Source: Cyclina sinensis (taxonomy: Eukaryota; Mollusca; Bivalvia; Venerida; Veneridae). From it: DNA of 64,000 nucleotides. Shown here one piece after another: positions 45,434 through 57,410 of the stretch; the stretch's first letter is position 1; each line of letters begins with the position of its first letter. The translations under genes and the position numbers were made by a program. Below the pieces are notes generated by a model. It was not told the origin of the DNA. It did no database searches and was given only the letters and a program-made list of their open reading frames with translations. The DNA lies in assembly GCA_012932295.1 (NCBI GenBank), contig JAAONU010000001.1:27938550-28002549 (forward strand), written 5' to 3'.

Positions 45434-46468
45434 ATGGATTTCTCTGGTGGCAAAGAATTAGGAAAGAAAATCAAACGCAGAAAAAGATCTGAGAAACAGA
45501 TTGAAAGAACACGAAAGTACAGAGAACGTTTCAGCTGTTCGCAATATGAACATAACAGTGAACATACCATTTCAACATACACAGATGGTTATAGTACCAC
45601 ACCTATCCATGTTCCCGCACAGAACCAGTCTAGACAACCAATACATCATCCACCATTTCAATTCGCAGGTTTTTATATTCCTGGAGCAACAGAGAGGCAC
45701 CAGCCTACGTATTTATTATGCCCAGAGATAACTTTCCTACCTAACTCTTTCCCTCCTGGGAATGTCTGCACTATACATTTGCACTCTTCTGAAGTAAAAG
45801 AAAATTTAAAACATGTAGACTGTCCTACAGTGAGATATGACAGTGAACCAAAAAATACAAGCGTGCAGGAAATAATAGAACCCGATGACCAGACAGAGTT
45901 TCATGTCAGGAGCGTCAATTCGGACGAATTCACCTCTAATAATGACGACGAAATATCTTCCGAAAAAAATAAACCAAACGACAATGATGACGTATCTGCT
46001 GACAGTGATACAGACAGTTACATAAAAGAGTTAGAAGATGAAAACAGTGTATTTGCAATATTATCAATATTTGCAAACAGCTGTCTCCACGTGGAATCGG
46101 TGAGTGCCATGAAACTCATCTTTTTAATGTAATGATTTATTTAGTTACAAAGGAAATATATGTATGCAAGTCCGTTTAAACTGAAGGGTAGAATAAATTC
46201 TGTACATAACATCTGTTGCATTTATGGCCAAGTACTATTAGGTAGATAATAATAGAACTTCTCATATATCCAGGTTCTTATAACTGTGATGCTTATTAAA
46301 ATATTTAGATTTTTTTAATATTTGTACTTCATCTGAAAGATACAACTTTTATTTTTTCCAATAATATTCTTTCTCTTGCAGAATGCGAAATCTGACAGCA
46401 GTTGCACGAAAGATAAAAATAATTATTATGAATACTTTTCGCTATCAAATTTGTTAAAATTTAAATAA
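45434..46468 (+). CDS. Orphan protein with basic N-terminus, two coding exons
   Basis: Predicted exons are 45434-46099 and 46382-46468, joined in phase 0 into 250 residues. The upstream TTG/AGC codons are also open, but ATG 45434 is the first methionine. The N-terminus is strongly basic (KKIKRRKRSEKQIERTRKYRER, residues 11-32), like a nuclear or nucleic-acid-binding signal. The middle is Pro/His-rich, and residues 135-210 are acidic and Ser/Asn/Asp-rich, probably disordered. An AATAAA overlaps the stop codon. No known domain is recognised. The 222-residue first exon is longer than expected by chance in AT-rich DNA, and its composition is protein-like, but the second exon rests only on a good acceptor and an open frame. 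It could also be a fragment of a repeat-borne family. Confidence 0.5.
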
Positions 46469-46618
46469 ATAAGTAAATACATCTATTTATTCCTTCATTC
46501 ATTCTTCTTTTTCTACTTTTCCTTTTTCTTTTTGTATAATAACTTCATGTATTATTATAACCGTTTGAAGGCAATACAAGTACTAAACTACTTTCCTTCA
46601 TTTTCTCCAGCAAAATAA

Positions 46619-47346
46619 GGCTACCGTGTATGGTTCGGCAATACTAGTAAATAATACTCTTTACGTACAATCTTGTTTGAGGAAACAGTGTGTGGTTCGG
46701 CAAAGGGAAAGACTGTTTACAGGCTTGTTCAAGGATACTGTGTGTAGTTCGGCAGTATGTAAGACTGTTTACAGGCTTGTTCAAGGATACCGTGTGGCGT
46801 TTGGCAATATGTAAGGTTGTTTACAGGCTTGTTCAAGGATACTGTGTGTGGTTCGGCAATATGTAAGGCTGTTTATAGGCTTGTTCAATGATACCGTGTG
46901 GCGTTTGGCAATATGTAAGGTTGTTTACAGGCTTGTTCAGGGATACTGTGTGTGGTTCAGCAAAGTGTAAGACTGTTCACAGGCTTGTCCAGGGATACTG
47001 TGTGTGGTTTGGCAAAGTGTAAGACTGTTCACAGGCTTGTTCAAGGATACTGTGTGTAGTTTGGCAGTATGTAAGGCTGTTTACAGGCTTGATCAAGGAT
47101 ACTGTGTGTGGTTCAGCAATAGATAAGGCTGTTCACAGGCTTGTTTAAGGATACTGTGTGTAGTTCGGCAGTATGTAAGGCTGTTTACAGGCTTGTTCAA
47201 GAATACTGTGTGTTGTTCAGCAATAGATAAGGCTGTTCACAGGCTTGTTCAAGGATACAGTGTGTGGTTCGCCAAAGGGTAAGACTGTTTACAGGCTTGT
47301 TCACGGATATTGTGTATGGTTAGGCTATATGTAAAGCTGTTCACAT
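46619..47346 (+). repeat. Minisatellite, about fourteen 52-bp units
   Basis: The unit is about 52 bp and contains ggcttgttcaaggatactgt, then gtgtggttcggcaatatg and taaggctgtttaca. Units diverge by a few substitutions. It starts 151 bp after the orphan gene's stop codon. It is not a CRISPR: the whole unit repeats and there are no spacers. Confidence 0.85.
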
Positions 47347-48568
47347 TGGAAGTAATAATATTTAAATTTGTACTCAGCAAAATAAGGTTTAAAGATTTCA
47401 TTAGCGACGTTTCAGAAAGTTTTGATTTCCCTTGGAAGACTTGTTTAATAATTGCTTTCTTTTGTCTATCCGTGTCATATATTTGATTACAGAAAAAACA
47501 CAAATTGAACCTATTTGGACCTCTCTAAAGAACATAAAGTTTTTTAGACTTCAGCATAACATCGCTATAAATAATGATCACAAATATGTACAAAAACATA
47601 GAAAATGCAAACTAAAATAATTCATAAGACTGCTCATCGTAGAATAAATGTTTTTTTTTTTTTTTGTTTTGTTTTTGTTTTTTTGTTTTTTTTTTTGGTT
47701 TTCTGGCTACACATGTTTAGTTTTACACTCGTTTTGCTCTCGTTCTATCAGTAAATTTGTACGGCAGTTCAGTTTGGTTCATGTTTTTCATCACGATATT
47801 ATTCTCATGTTTTTTCCTAGATGTCCAGTTACTGATCTATTCTCATGTTATTTCATATATAGATGTCCGGTTACTCGACTCAAGCTAGTATCATTCAAAC
47901 CTCCCACCCCACCCCCTTTACATCTCTTTGTTTTCAAGAAACTCTGTACTGTACGTCATTATATATGCATGGTATGCCTTACAGACCCAGTAGCCTTAAA
48001 GGATTTAAAATGAAATAAACTAGTCAAAAGTTGTATTAAAGATTAATTTTGTCATTTCTACGTTAAAAACTTTTTAAACAATGTGGAGGTATAGTCTATT
48101 TCAGAATGTATTTGTGCTTACTAGGGCGCGTGTAACAATACCTTTGACAAATTTTGAGCACAAATTGCAAAAAAGTTAATCTCATCTTCAATACCTAGAC
48201 TATAAGAGTTAATTACCTATTTTGCAAGTACATGTATGTTATTATATTTCGATTTGTACATAAAGTATAGGCAACCCGAACGTAAAAAGTCCAGTTTTTT
48301 TTGTCTATACAATAAAGGAAGAGCCTGAGTAGATTGCTTGCAGTTCGCATATGTACGAACCTTTTCAACGGTTTGTAAAATCTGGAATAAAGATTTCAAA
48401 ATTATAAATTCAGGAAAGAGTCTAGACATCCAGAGGTTTGTAACAAGTGTCGCACATTAAATGTTCAGTTTTTCGCTTTGTTGGTGACTTTATAACTGCT
48501 GTATTTCTAAAGACTATCTTAAATGTTTTGACTTAGCATTTAGCAAATCTTATTCACTAATTACTGGA
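47347..48568. other. Spacer with a poly-T stretch
   Basis: No gene can be supported. A T-rich homopolymer stretch at about 47649-47699 could be the complement of a retrotransposed poly-A tail. A short near-duplicate occurs at 47820-47875 (gatgtccagttactga / gatgtccggttactcga). Confidence 0.35.
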
Positions 48569-48850
48569 AAGGGTCCAGTGGAAACGCGCTGGACTTAAAG
48601 TCCACTGGTCGCGAGTTTGGTCCTCCATGAACATTACTCATTGTGTTTCGGGTGAGACCTGAAATCGGGGTTCTTTGTATCAGTGCTATACAGTGAGCAA
48701 GACAAGGAACCAGGGGTGTTTCTGCAGCTGGATGCTTTCTGTATCTTGCACCCCCACACTCTAAAATAACTAAATCTCTGCAAGGGGGTGGGGGCGTGAG
48801 GCGTCGCTTCTATATGGACAACCGGCACTGGCGATAAATACTAACACATT
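48569..48850 (+). repeat. tRNA-derived SINE, family A, sense copy
   Basis: A tRNA-like head (gtccagtggaaacgcgctgg, actggtcgcgagtttggtcc) is followed by the family body (gggtgagacctgaaatcgg, tgtatcagtgctatac, gctggatgctttctgtatc) and ends ggcactggcgataaatac. It has one of the better preserved heads of this family in the window. Confidence 0.75.
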
Positions 48851-49011
48851 ATTACTGGAAATTGGTCTAGGTTTCAAGTTTAGAAAGACCTTGTTAACAT
48901 TTAAATGTCATTTACAAAATTTTACAATCCTTTTATGTCACCACTTGACAAAAGATTCACCCAGATCCAGCAATTATTATAAAAATAACGAGCTCGTGCA
49001 AAAGGCAAACA

Positions 49012-49636
49012 GACAATTATTACACACTATTACACAAGCATTTACAATCAATTATTACACAAGCATTTACAATCAATTATTACACATTATTACACAAGCA
49101 TTTACAATCAATTATTACACATTATTACACAAGCATTTACAATCAATTATTGCACAAGCATTTACAATCAATTATTACACATTATTACACAAGCATTTAC
49201 AATCAATTATTACACATTATTACACAAGCATTTACAATCAATCATTACAATTTATTACACAAGCATTTGCAATCAATTATTTCACAAGCATTTACAATCA
49301 ATTATTACACATTATTACACAAGCATTTACAATCAATTATTACACATTATTACACAAGCATTTACAATCAATTATTACACATTATTACACAAGCATTTAC
49401 AATCAATTATTACACAAGCATTTACAATCAATTATTACACATGCATTTTCAATCAATTATTATACATTATTACACAAGCTTTTACAATCAATTATTACAC
49501 ATTATTACACAAGCATTTGAAATCAATTATTACACATTATTACACAAGCATTTACAATCAATTATTACACATTATTACACCAGCATTTATAACCAATTAT
49601 TACACATTATTACATAAGCATTTACATCAATTATTG
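49012..49636 (+). repeat. AT-rich minisatellite of 25- and 35-bp units
   Basis: The core acacaagcatttacaatcaa then ttatt (25 bp) alternates with a longer form carrying an extra acacattatt (35 bp). About 20 units. Long open frames here (209 and 155 codons) are a by-product of the stop-free repeat and should not be called genes. Confidence 0.9.
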
Positions 49637-51999
49637 CACAATCTGGTCTTTGTTATTTACTATTGTTTACATTAGTCAGGACCGCTTTCTTTACTTAACA
49701 TAAAGCTAAGTTTGATGAACGGTCACTTTGACGACCAACCTCCTCTAAAGACAACTGGTATTTATTTTTTGTGAATCTTCATCGTCAGTATCAGTTGTCC
49801 CATGAAAAATAAAAGACGTATAAACATTCGAACCCTGATACTTCTGGTTCTTCTGAGTATATATATAGAGGATATTTGTTTGTTTTTGTGGAAGATGAGA
49901 ATTTATTTCATCGAGTGAACACCATATGTGATATTTTCACGAGTGGCGCAGCTATTTCCCATATTCCACTAAAAAACAAACAAATTTTCTTTTTATTTTA
50001 TGCCAACACGTCAAAAATGGGTATTTTATGACATTTTTACTCAGGGCCTTCAATAAATTCCCCATGGTGAGCCCCAAATCAGTTAATGCGTACTTTGGTC
50101 AAACCGTTACTCCGCACACAAAAAAAGTGCAGACAATCTCCAATACATATGATAACTTTACTTCTGCTGAAATAAACTGAATACACTTTAATCAAATAAC
50201 ATTTATTTTTCTCTACACAGTTTATCAATATTTATTGAATTTTAGCCATACATACTTTAATTATAAAAGCGGATTAATACCGAGTAATATTCAATCAATT
50301 GAATTGAAAGTCGGCCATATTGGATATTGTCCATGTGAGTTATGTAAACAAATCAGACATTTTAAATAATTTATGGCGAATTTCATCATTTTTCACAACT
50401 AGTTAGGCTCAGGAATTCAATATTATAACTGGATTTAACAAGGTAAATAAATTTCACTCGCTGTCACTGTCTGAAATACAGCGGATTCTCTTGTATTTAC
50501 GTGATAAAAAAGTAGTTCCGGCACAAACAGTGAATTATCAAAAAGGTAATTTCACTGATTCAAAACGGTGGATTATCACTTTTATCTCACTGATATTTCC
50601 CTATATTTCATTGGTAGGCATAAAATAAATTCATTTCTTTGTGGAATCGGGACAGTCTGCAATTACAACAGGTTATAAGAAATAAGAAAACAGTCCAGCC
50701 AACCTGGGTAGCGTAATATATGTTTTTGAAACAATGCACGTATAGGAATACGTGTAGAAAAGATACACTTTGAAATTTCTCTGTTAATCATCTAAAGGTA
50801 GGCCTATCCTTCTTTCCAAGTAAATTAACCCCACGCTTCGTCGTATGTCTGCTTTGCAGAATTCGTTGACTAAAGATGAAGTTTTAAATGCTCAGAGTAT
50901 AAAACCATTTTTAACGTCTCGTTCAAAACACAATTAAGTCAGTGAAGGAGCGGAGCATTGAACTCTAAGAAAATTAAATATCTCTCTAATTTATTAAAGT
51001 GCGTATTAATCTATCTGAAGTTAAAGTTCGGTCGATTGTATCCCAGCTCTAACTATGCTGACATGCATTAGTTCAATCACAGCATACTGCAAAAACTACC
51101 TCACTGGACAACTGGCCCACAGAAAAGCATAAAATCGCTTGTTTTTGTCCGGTTTGCCTATGTTTTAACGAGAGCAAAAAGGTGTGTTAACAAGGAAGTT
51201 CTCGCGCTCACGCGCTGTTATTACCCGTTTTCAGTTATGCGCGTTATAGGGCCTTTGTAAATAATGGACGCTGATCCGTCTTTTTTTGCCCCAAATCGGC
51301 AGTTTATGTAACTTTTAATGATAAAATCAATGGCTGGCCTTGTTCAATCGTAAATGCACATGAAATCCTTCCAAATATTTTTTTAATCGACACTTTAAGT
51401 TTCAAGATGGTCGCTCGACAGGTTGAAACATGTTGACGTGTCGCCCTAAACACGTATCCATAACAACCTAAAGGCGACTGTACTATTTTCTTTTTTTTCG
51501 TAAACATGTGTTTTCTAGATCATTTTATGCTAGAATAGCATTAAAGCACGTTTTTTTCGTGTCATAACATCTGCAGAATCCCTCGGGGATATGTCGGTGC
51601 CCTCGCCCTAACACGAAAAAACGTACGTTAACCCTATATTGATACGCAGAGCGATAGATTATTTTATCGATATACCTTTGATTGGCCTAAGGCAAAAATC
51701 GATAAAATAATAGCTTACACAATATTAAGATATCTAATCGTATCAATACATTAAATCAAGTAATATGGACTGTGTGGTTAAAATGCTGTTCTTAATCAAT
51801 TATAAAGGAGTAAATTAATTATTTAAAAGAAAAACACAATATTTAATTCATACACTTATTTTGTTTTATTTTCCTAAAGTCTATTTCAACTCATATTAAT
51901 CATCAACCGACAGTTCATTTAATCATAATAAAATAAAAGCTATATATTAGGAAATAATTTTAATACAGCGTGCACCCTTTTGTTCCTACTATTCGGGTT
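49637..51999. other. Spacer without recognised genes
   Basis: AT-rich sequence. At 51540-51740 two short motifs recur (tcgataaaataatag / attattttatcgatat), making an imperfect inverted repeat around 51655-51715. No exon, RNA gene or known repeat can be supported. Confidence 0.35.
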
Positions 52000-52780
52000 A
52001 TAGTTAAACAGGGCTGGGGAGGGCGGAGAGGGGGCTGTTAGAGCTGACATTTTCACTCTAGACTTAAGCAACTCCACCAGTTTCTCCTTTTTCCTGAGTT
52101 TGGTTTGAACTCCAAGTTCGCACAATCTCCTTTTCAGTTCAGTAGCATCAAGTTCATTGATATCCTGAGAGTCCGTATCCTCAATTTAGGATAAATAGAT
52201 GGTGGCTGCATCGGCCTGCTCCCGTTCGATTTTTTGCTTTTTTGTTGAAGCTATGATTTTTCTCCCGTTTGACCAGAAGGAACAAGATGTCTTATCATAT
52301 TTTCTCTTCTCTCTACCATTGTTCTGCACAGAGCCTAATTCTAGTCGTTTTTCTTATTAAAAGAGCGTCCTGAGTTGCATCAATTTTATTTGATTTGGAT
52401 TGATGGATTTTCCTTATTATGTCATTTGTTTTCTCTACTCTTTGACCACTAAAATTAGCCATACTTCCATACAACTGAACGAATTTGGGAACATAATAGA
52501 GCAGTGCATGAAGATAGGGAGTGACGTTTTTCGGTTGATTCTTTCCTAAGCTCATTTTCCTAACAGTCATTCAAAAACTTGTGACAGTGAATGAATACGT
52601 TCTCGCCACTATAACTGTCGACTTCTTTATCAGTTACGAGTATAATGAACTAAAGTCCTTCCATAGTTTCACGATGTGATCCCTCGTTTCTTGATGTATA
52701 CAAAATACAAGTTTGTCTGGCAAGAGTTTTAGGAGCTTCTTCTTATCATTGTCGGTAAGCGAAGTATACTCGAGATCTCC
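52000..52780 (-). pseudogene. Broken copy of a repeat-borne gene family with a SAP-like C-terminus
   Basis: On the minus strand, peptide blocks with protein-like composition follow one another: HQETRDHIVKLWKDFSSLY, then VTPYLHALLYYVPKFVQLYG, FSGQRVEKTNDIIRKIHQSK and REKRKYDK. A SAP-like helix pair (NELDATELKRRLCELGV) comes last. I recognise this block order from multicopy uncharacterised genes in invertebrate genomes. Several in-frame stops (near 52634, 52573 and 52316) and a likely frameshift break it, so it is not a working gene. Upstream parts are missing. What the family does is unknown to me. Confidence 0.6.
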
Positions 52781-54561
52781 AGTTTTACAGTTTACAGTTA
52801 TAACAACTTGAAAATAAAATATCTAAGTAAATTTTATGGTAAAATTATGGAAACAATTAAATAACACGATTACTAACGTGCAAAGTATAAGACTACTGAA
52901 CTAGAAGAAATAATTTCATGAAATTAACGAAGACGGCGTACATTGCCGTTTCATTTAATGTGTATTTTATTAAACGGAAAATAGATACTAGAAATTCCAC
53001 ACTCTTTGATTAAGACCGAAAATTGTATACATTCTTTTTCCAACTTTTACATTCCATTTTTGAAGTTTTTTGCATTAACTTTAATATTTTGTCAGTCATA
53101 AAACATAAAAGTCACTTTTGTTGTGTGGATCTAAAATTCACTTTTTGTTGCAGTTTGCTTGTTTTATTTATCTTCAGATTTTTTTTTTCCGATTTCGTGA
53201 TTAATCATGCTTTCTTTTCTTATTAAGGCACACTTATTAGTTAATTGATTTAATAATTATTGCAAAACTCACAACTTTATTTTGATGTGAAATATTAGTA
53301 TTTGAGGTCTTCAACATTTGAAAATATGTTGACTCGAAAACATCTAAATGCAGCCCTGGTTTCTACATGTCAATTATATTTAAACATATTTGTCATTCTT
53401 CTTTGTATCCTTGCACCATTTCTAGAGTAGTTTTCCATTTTGTCATTGTGACTTATTTTTGTGTATGTAGATATTTGTTCATTTTTGTTGCTGATAAGGC
53501 CCATATTACGTGGTTGGTAAAATATTCTATCTTTCTATCTAATCTATAAAATTTATTGTGTACGCAACAGTATGTATACTAATAGCGCGCAAAAATTACT
53601 AATTTGCTTTATTTCATTTTCTGTTACTGCTCTCTGTAAAAGAATTCCTGCGCGCAGTTAGTTTTTAACCTCTCTTGAACTTAATCTGTGCTCAGCCGAA
53701 ATGATCCTAATTGATCCGCGCATCATTTAGAGAGAGAGAGAGAGAGAGAGTGTGTGTGTGTGTATGTGTGTAGAGTCCCGTAAGGGTAATCCAAATACAT
53801 AAGTTACCAAATATCTAAAATGAGTCTCTTTATAGTTGCTTCCAGTAAAATCACACAAAATAAAATAACACAAACTACTTCTTTTAGAGGCACTGTCTCC
53901 CGGGCACCGTCTGTTTAGACGTACGCCTGTACCTTTGCACTGTAACTAGCGGATGCGATTTTGGCTACATGGCTGATTGGGATGAAGGTCAAACAAAAAC
54001 AATGTCAGCTGACTTGCACGGCTTTGAAGATATAAATGACCTACATTAAACAAATAAAGCACGCTCATATCTTGTAATGGTAGTGACAATATCACGATAT
54101 GGGAAAATAAATTCCCACTTAACCTTAGTGTCAGCTGGTGTGAAACTTATGCTTAATACTGCGTACTCAAGCCCTTTGACCATCTGTTATCGTAGGTTTA
54201 TCAGTTACACAACTCCAACCATCGTTGTAGAATACTCGGAGTTACTTTATGTCTCTGACCGCTTGTGATAGACGATCATAGATAATGGGAAAACTATTGG
54301 TCAGTTTAGGTCAGTCGTGTATTGACTATCCGCTGGACTTAATCATAACGTTAGGTAAGTTAGCAAATCGATAATAGGCTTAAACTGCAATCACGCAAGG
54401 GTCAAGCGTAATAGTAAATACAAAAGGAGGCGTTGATATACTGGGTATTTTGTCTGATTGCTGTAGTCAAATTAGACGAGTGTCAACGTGTTTAAGACCT
54501 GTCTTATCTCGATCGATCATTAAGACCCTACAGCTAATATACAACAGTTTTGTGTATTCAG
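52781..54561. other. Spacer with a GA/GT microsatellite
   Basis: No gene is supported. At 53729-53773 an (ag)n run passes directly into a (tg)n run. The rest is AT-rich unique-looking sequence up to the promoter of the SOUL gene. Confidence 0.4.
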
Positions 54562-54573
54562 CCGGAAGTGACG
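54562..54573 (+). promoter_or_regulatory. ETS/GABP-type site upstream of the SOUL gene
   Basis: ccggaagtgacg is a strong match to the ETS (GABPA) consensus common in TATA-less core promoters. It lies 113 bp before the predicted ATG. The role is inferred from motif and position. Confidence 0.45.
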
Positions 54574-54685
54574 CCGCATAACTAAACATTTCATTTGTAT
54601 TTATTTGGACGTTTATCGCAGATTCTTATTCACAGCAGAATTTATTGAAGTGGAATTCAACTTGGACACTTTATTGTTCAGAAAG

Positions 54686-57403
54686 ATGGTTGATTTGCGG
54701 GATATAACTGTATCAGTTGAGAATCTTTTACCAGAAGTGATATTGGGAAAGCTAAAGACTATATCTCAGACGTCAGCTGACAAATCACAGCCAAAGGTAG
54801 AATACAGAGTTACCACAAAAACACAAGTAAGTAGGTTTTCTTTACATAGCATCATAGTCCAACTAATTGTACGCAAGTTGAGATATTGTATAATCTTTTG
54901 TTACTGTATGGGTCATTATCTCGCAACAAAAATATCTCAGAATATGCTCAAGCCGTCACTTGAATTATTTTGACTAATATCAACAATGCTAACTTCCACC
55001 CGATCTCTCATTTGTCTGAATCCCGCTGACAATATTAATTATCGCATAACTGATAGGTGTGGTTGGCTGTATTTCATTATTGCTCCTTATTCACTTAATA
55101 GACCCCAGATTTCTACCAAGACGAAGGAGATTCAGTCACTTGTCACGTTTGCGAATCTGGGTTCGATATCAGTCCTGGGAAGTATGTAAGATGGACAGTG
55201 AGTCTAAGTTATCCCCTTGTTCTCCAGTCTTCTCCCATACTAAAACCACCAGTCCAACGTCTGTGTTTGTCTGTTTAATTAAGCTTAGTAGCTTATGTTT
55301 TTTTTTAATTATTTACCGAGTTTAAGTGATAATGATGACGATGATGATATATGTTAGACTTATTATTACCTAAACAATTTTAACGAAGACGGTCGTTTCT
55401 GGCAAATGTTCGAGGTACACATTCGAGGTAGCTTATCTGCGTTGTTTATAACTTGCGTAATGGTGAACCAAATGATGATGTATTTTATTATTATTGTTAT
55501 TATAATAATTTCAACAACACGACTCTCAAAGCGCTTAACTGTCTTCAGGCAAACGCGATAAAAGCTAGTTTGTCACATACGGTGACAGAATGTGACATTT
55601 GGGTGCATTCGAACTTCTCCACATTTCTTCAGTTTGAAATTCAAAATGCTGCAAGAGACTCTCACCTCTGGCTGGATTCGAACCAGCAATCGGGATTTTG
55701 CCTTACTGCCTCTCGATTTTTGATCTTCCATTTTCTACTTTTATCTTATTGTGACACGTTCTATGTACACAGGACTATGAGGAGCGGCGGTACCCAGCCT
55801 CGACCTGGATCTGTACCACTGTGACAGGAATATACCAGGATACAGCGAAAATAGAGGGTTTCAGACACCTACAGACGTATGCAGAAGGTTGTAACAGTGA
55901 ATGTAAGTCACCCTTGTATAATGTCAGTCTTATGTTAACCCGTGTAAGCAGTTGGTTGTAAAAGGCAGCTGTTTCCATTGGGCTGCCATCGCTTCTATAA
56001 TTTGGTTAGTCAATCTTACATAAATGTTCGTGTGTTGCAGCATAATTAATGCTGCATTTTTTGTTTAATTTCAAGTTAACCGGCTGCAGGCAAAAGGAAT
56101 GGCAAAACTTCATAAGAAAATAGTCGAGGATACACGTATGCTTTACTGGTTAATTACAATGAATTTCATTTTGACAGATATATTGTATATTTTCCAGCCG
56201 CTCATTTGGCGATGCATCCTCCTATACTCACTCGGGTATCTTCGGATAACTGTGACGGATTTGACCGGAAGTTTGTTGTGTCTACCTTCCTTTGTGCGGA
56301 TCACACCTGGGATCATCCTGAGCCAACAAACCAGAACGTGTACCTCGAACATTTACCAGAAATGACCGTCTTCGTGAGAAAATTTCAGGTGAAATTTATA
56401 AATTTCATATTAATTGAATAAAAATCTGATTTTCACTTAAATGTGGTAAACGCACAAAATCGAAGTGTTAATCGGAATTTACACGACTCTGTAATGATAT
56501 TCATGCCACTAAACATCGTTTTTGTTCATAAATGTCATACAGCAGAAATATATAGAAAATCCTCTCTCGACATATAACTTTAGCATGCAATAAGTTTTGT
56601 TCGTTTTCATAATACTGCAGTTTCATATTAAGGTTTCATTAAGTAGCAATGCTGGTGTATAATTCAGAGAAAATGTACCGCGGAATGACTGGGTCATTTA
56701 AGGCTAGCTGTTGGTGAGTTGCAGCTCACATCCACAAGTACTTATCGACGTGTTGAAGACATTAGCACGTGTTTGAAGAATGAAATCACACCAGTTAATG
56801 AATAAAGTTTTTATTTGTCCAAGTCCTAGAGAAATTTGGGTAGAAAACTTGCATATTACTTTCTACAACGATACTTCATAATTTCAGGGCATTGCTTGTG
56901 AAGAAAAGTGGGCATACGAGACAAAAAGACTTGCAGAAGTATTAAGAAACAAAGAAGACATTCGAACAGACTTCTATATAACAGCTACTTATGAAAGTCC
57001 ATTCCAGCTTGTCAGTTCCAGGAACGAAATTTGGTTCTTGAAATTTGATCGAAAAGAAAATGGCAGTGAAATTAACAAAGACTTGAAGATGTTGAAATAT
57101 GGATCACAGAAGGTAGAAGTGCCTGATTTGTTAGGATGCATTCTGCAGATGATGATGGCTTATCTTACAGTGGTGTTCTTTTTTGGTAGATCTGCTCTTA
57201 ACTGCTTTGGGGTATTTAGAGACAATTGGGACTCGGTTAAGCACAGAATTCAGTTACTGGCAAAGATAGTGCACACTAATGTGTCAGTTGGAGGTCTTCT
57301 TAGAATAATGTGGATGGCTTGGAGTATTGTTCTAGCAGTTGTCTCGGGAACAGCAGCGAATAGACCGAGATCATTTCAGAAAAATGCATACAAGTGCTCA
57401 TGA
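54686..57403 (+). CDS. SOUL/heme-binding-protein family gene with C-terminal extension, five coding exons
   Basis: Predicted exons are 54686-54826, 55102-55197, 55773-55902, 56198-56388 and 56888-57403, in frame, giving 357 residues. The SOUL (HEBP) domain spans about residues 78-252: DYEERRYPASTWICT at its start, GFRHLQTYAEGCN, MHPPILTRV (family M-T-x-P-V region), LPEMTVFVRKFQG, and FYITATYESPFQL then NEIWF at its end. HEBP1/HEBP2 relatives bind heme or tetrapyrroles and are usually near 200 residues. Two additions stand out: an N-terminal part of about 79 residues with a C-x2-C pair (TCHVC), and about 105 residues after the domain holding two hydrophobic stretches (MMMAYLTVVFFFG; IMWMAWSIVLAVVSG). 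Those could be membrane segments or the result of a retained intron. AATAAA at 57405-57410 follows the stop at once. Confidence 0.82.
55648..55720 (-). repeat. SINE family B head fragment, antisense
   Basis: On the minus strand, cccgattgctggttcgaatcc followed by agccagaggtgagagtctc matches the head of the copy at 33826, with a perfect tRNA B box (ggttcgaatcc). Intron 2 of the SOUL gene, 53 bp before exon 3. Confidence 0.55.
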
Positions 57404-57404
57404 A

Positions 57405-57410
57405 AATAAA
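57405..57410 (+). terminator. Polyadenylation hexamer of the SOUL gene
   Basis: AATAAA begins two bases after the TGA. If used, the 3' UTR would be only about 20-30 nt. Confidence 0.45.

Noticed and set aside
46619..47346. Regular repeats that might suggest a CRISPR array
   Set aside because: The complete 52-bp unit repeats without unique spacers, and the genome is eukaryotic.
48891..49617. 209- and 155-codon frames in the AT-rich array
   Set aside because: Both are frames of the same 25/35-bp minisatellite; low-complexity peptide, no gene context.
56099..56197. Extra exon of the SOUL gene at 56099-56197
   Set aside because: It is open in frame, but including it needs no acceptor of quality and would insert unrelated residues between the GCNSE and MHPP segments, which join well when exon 4 starts at 56198.
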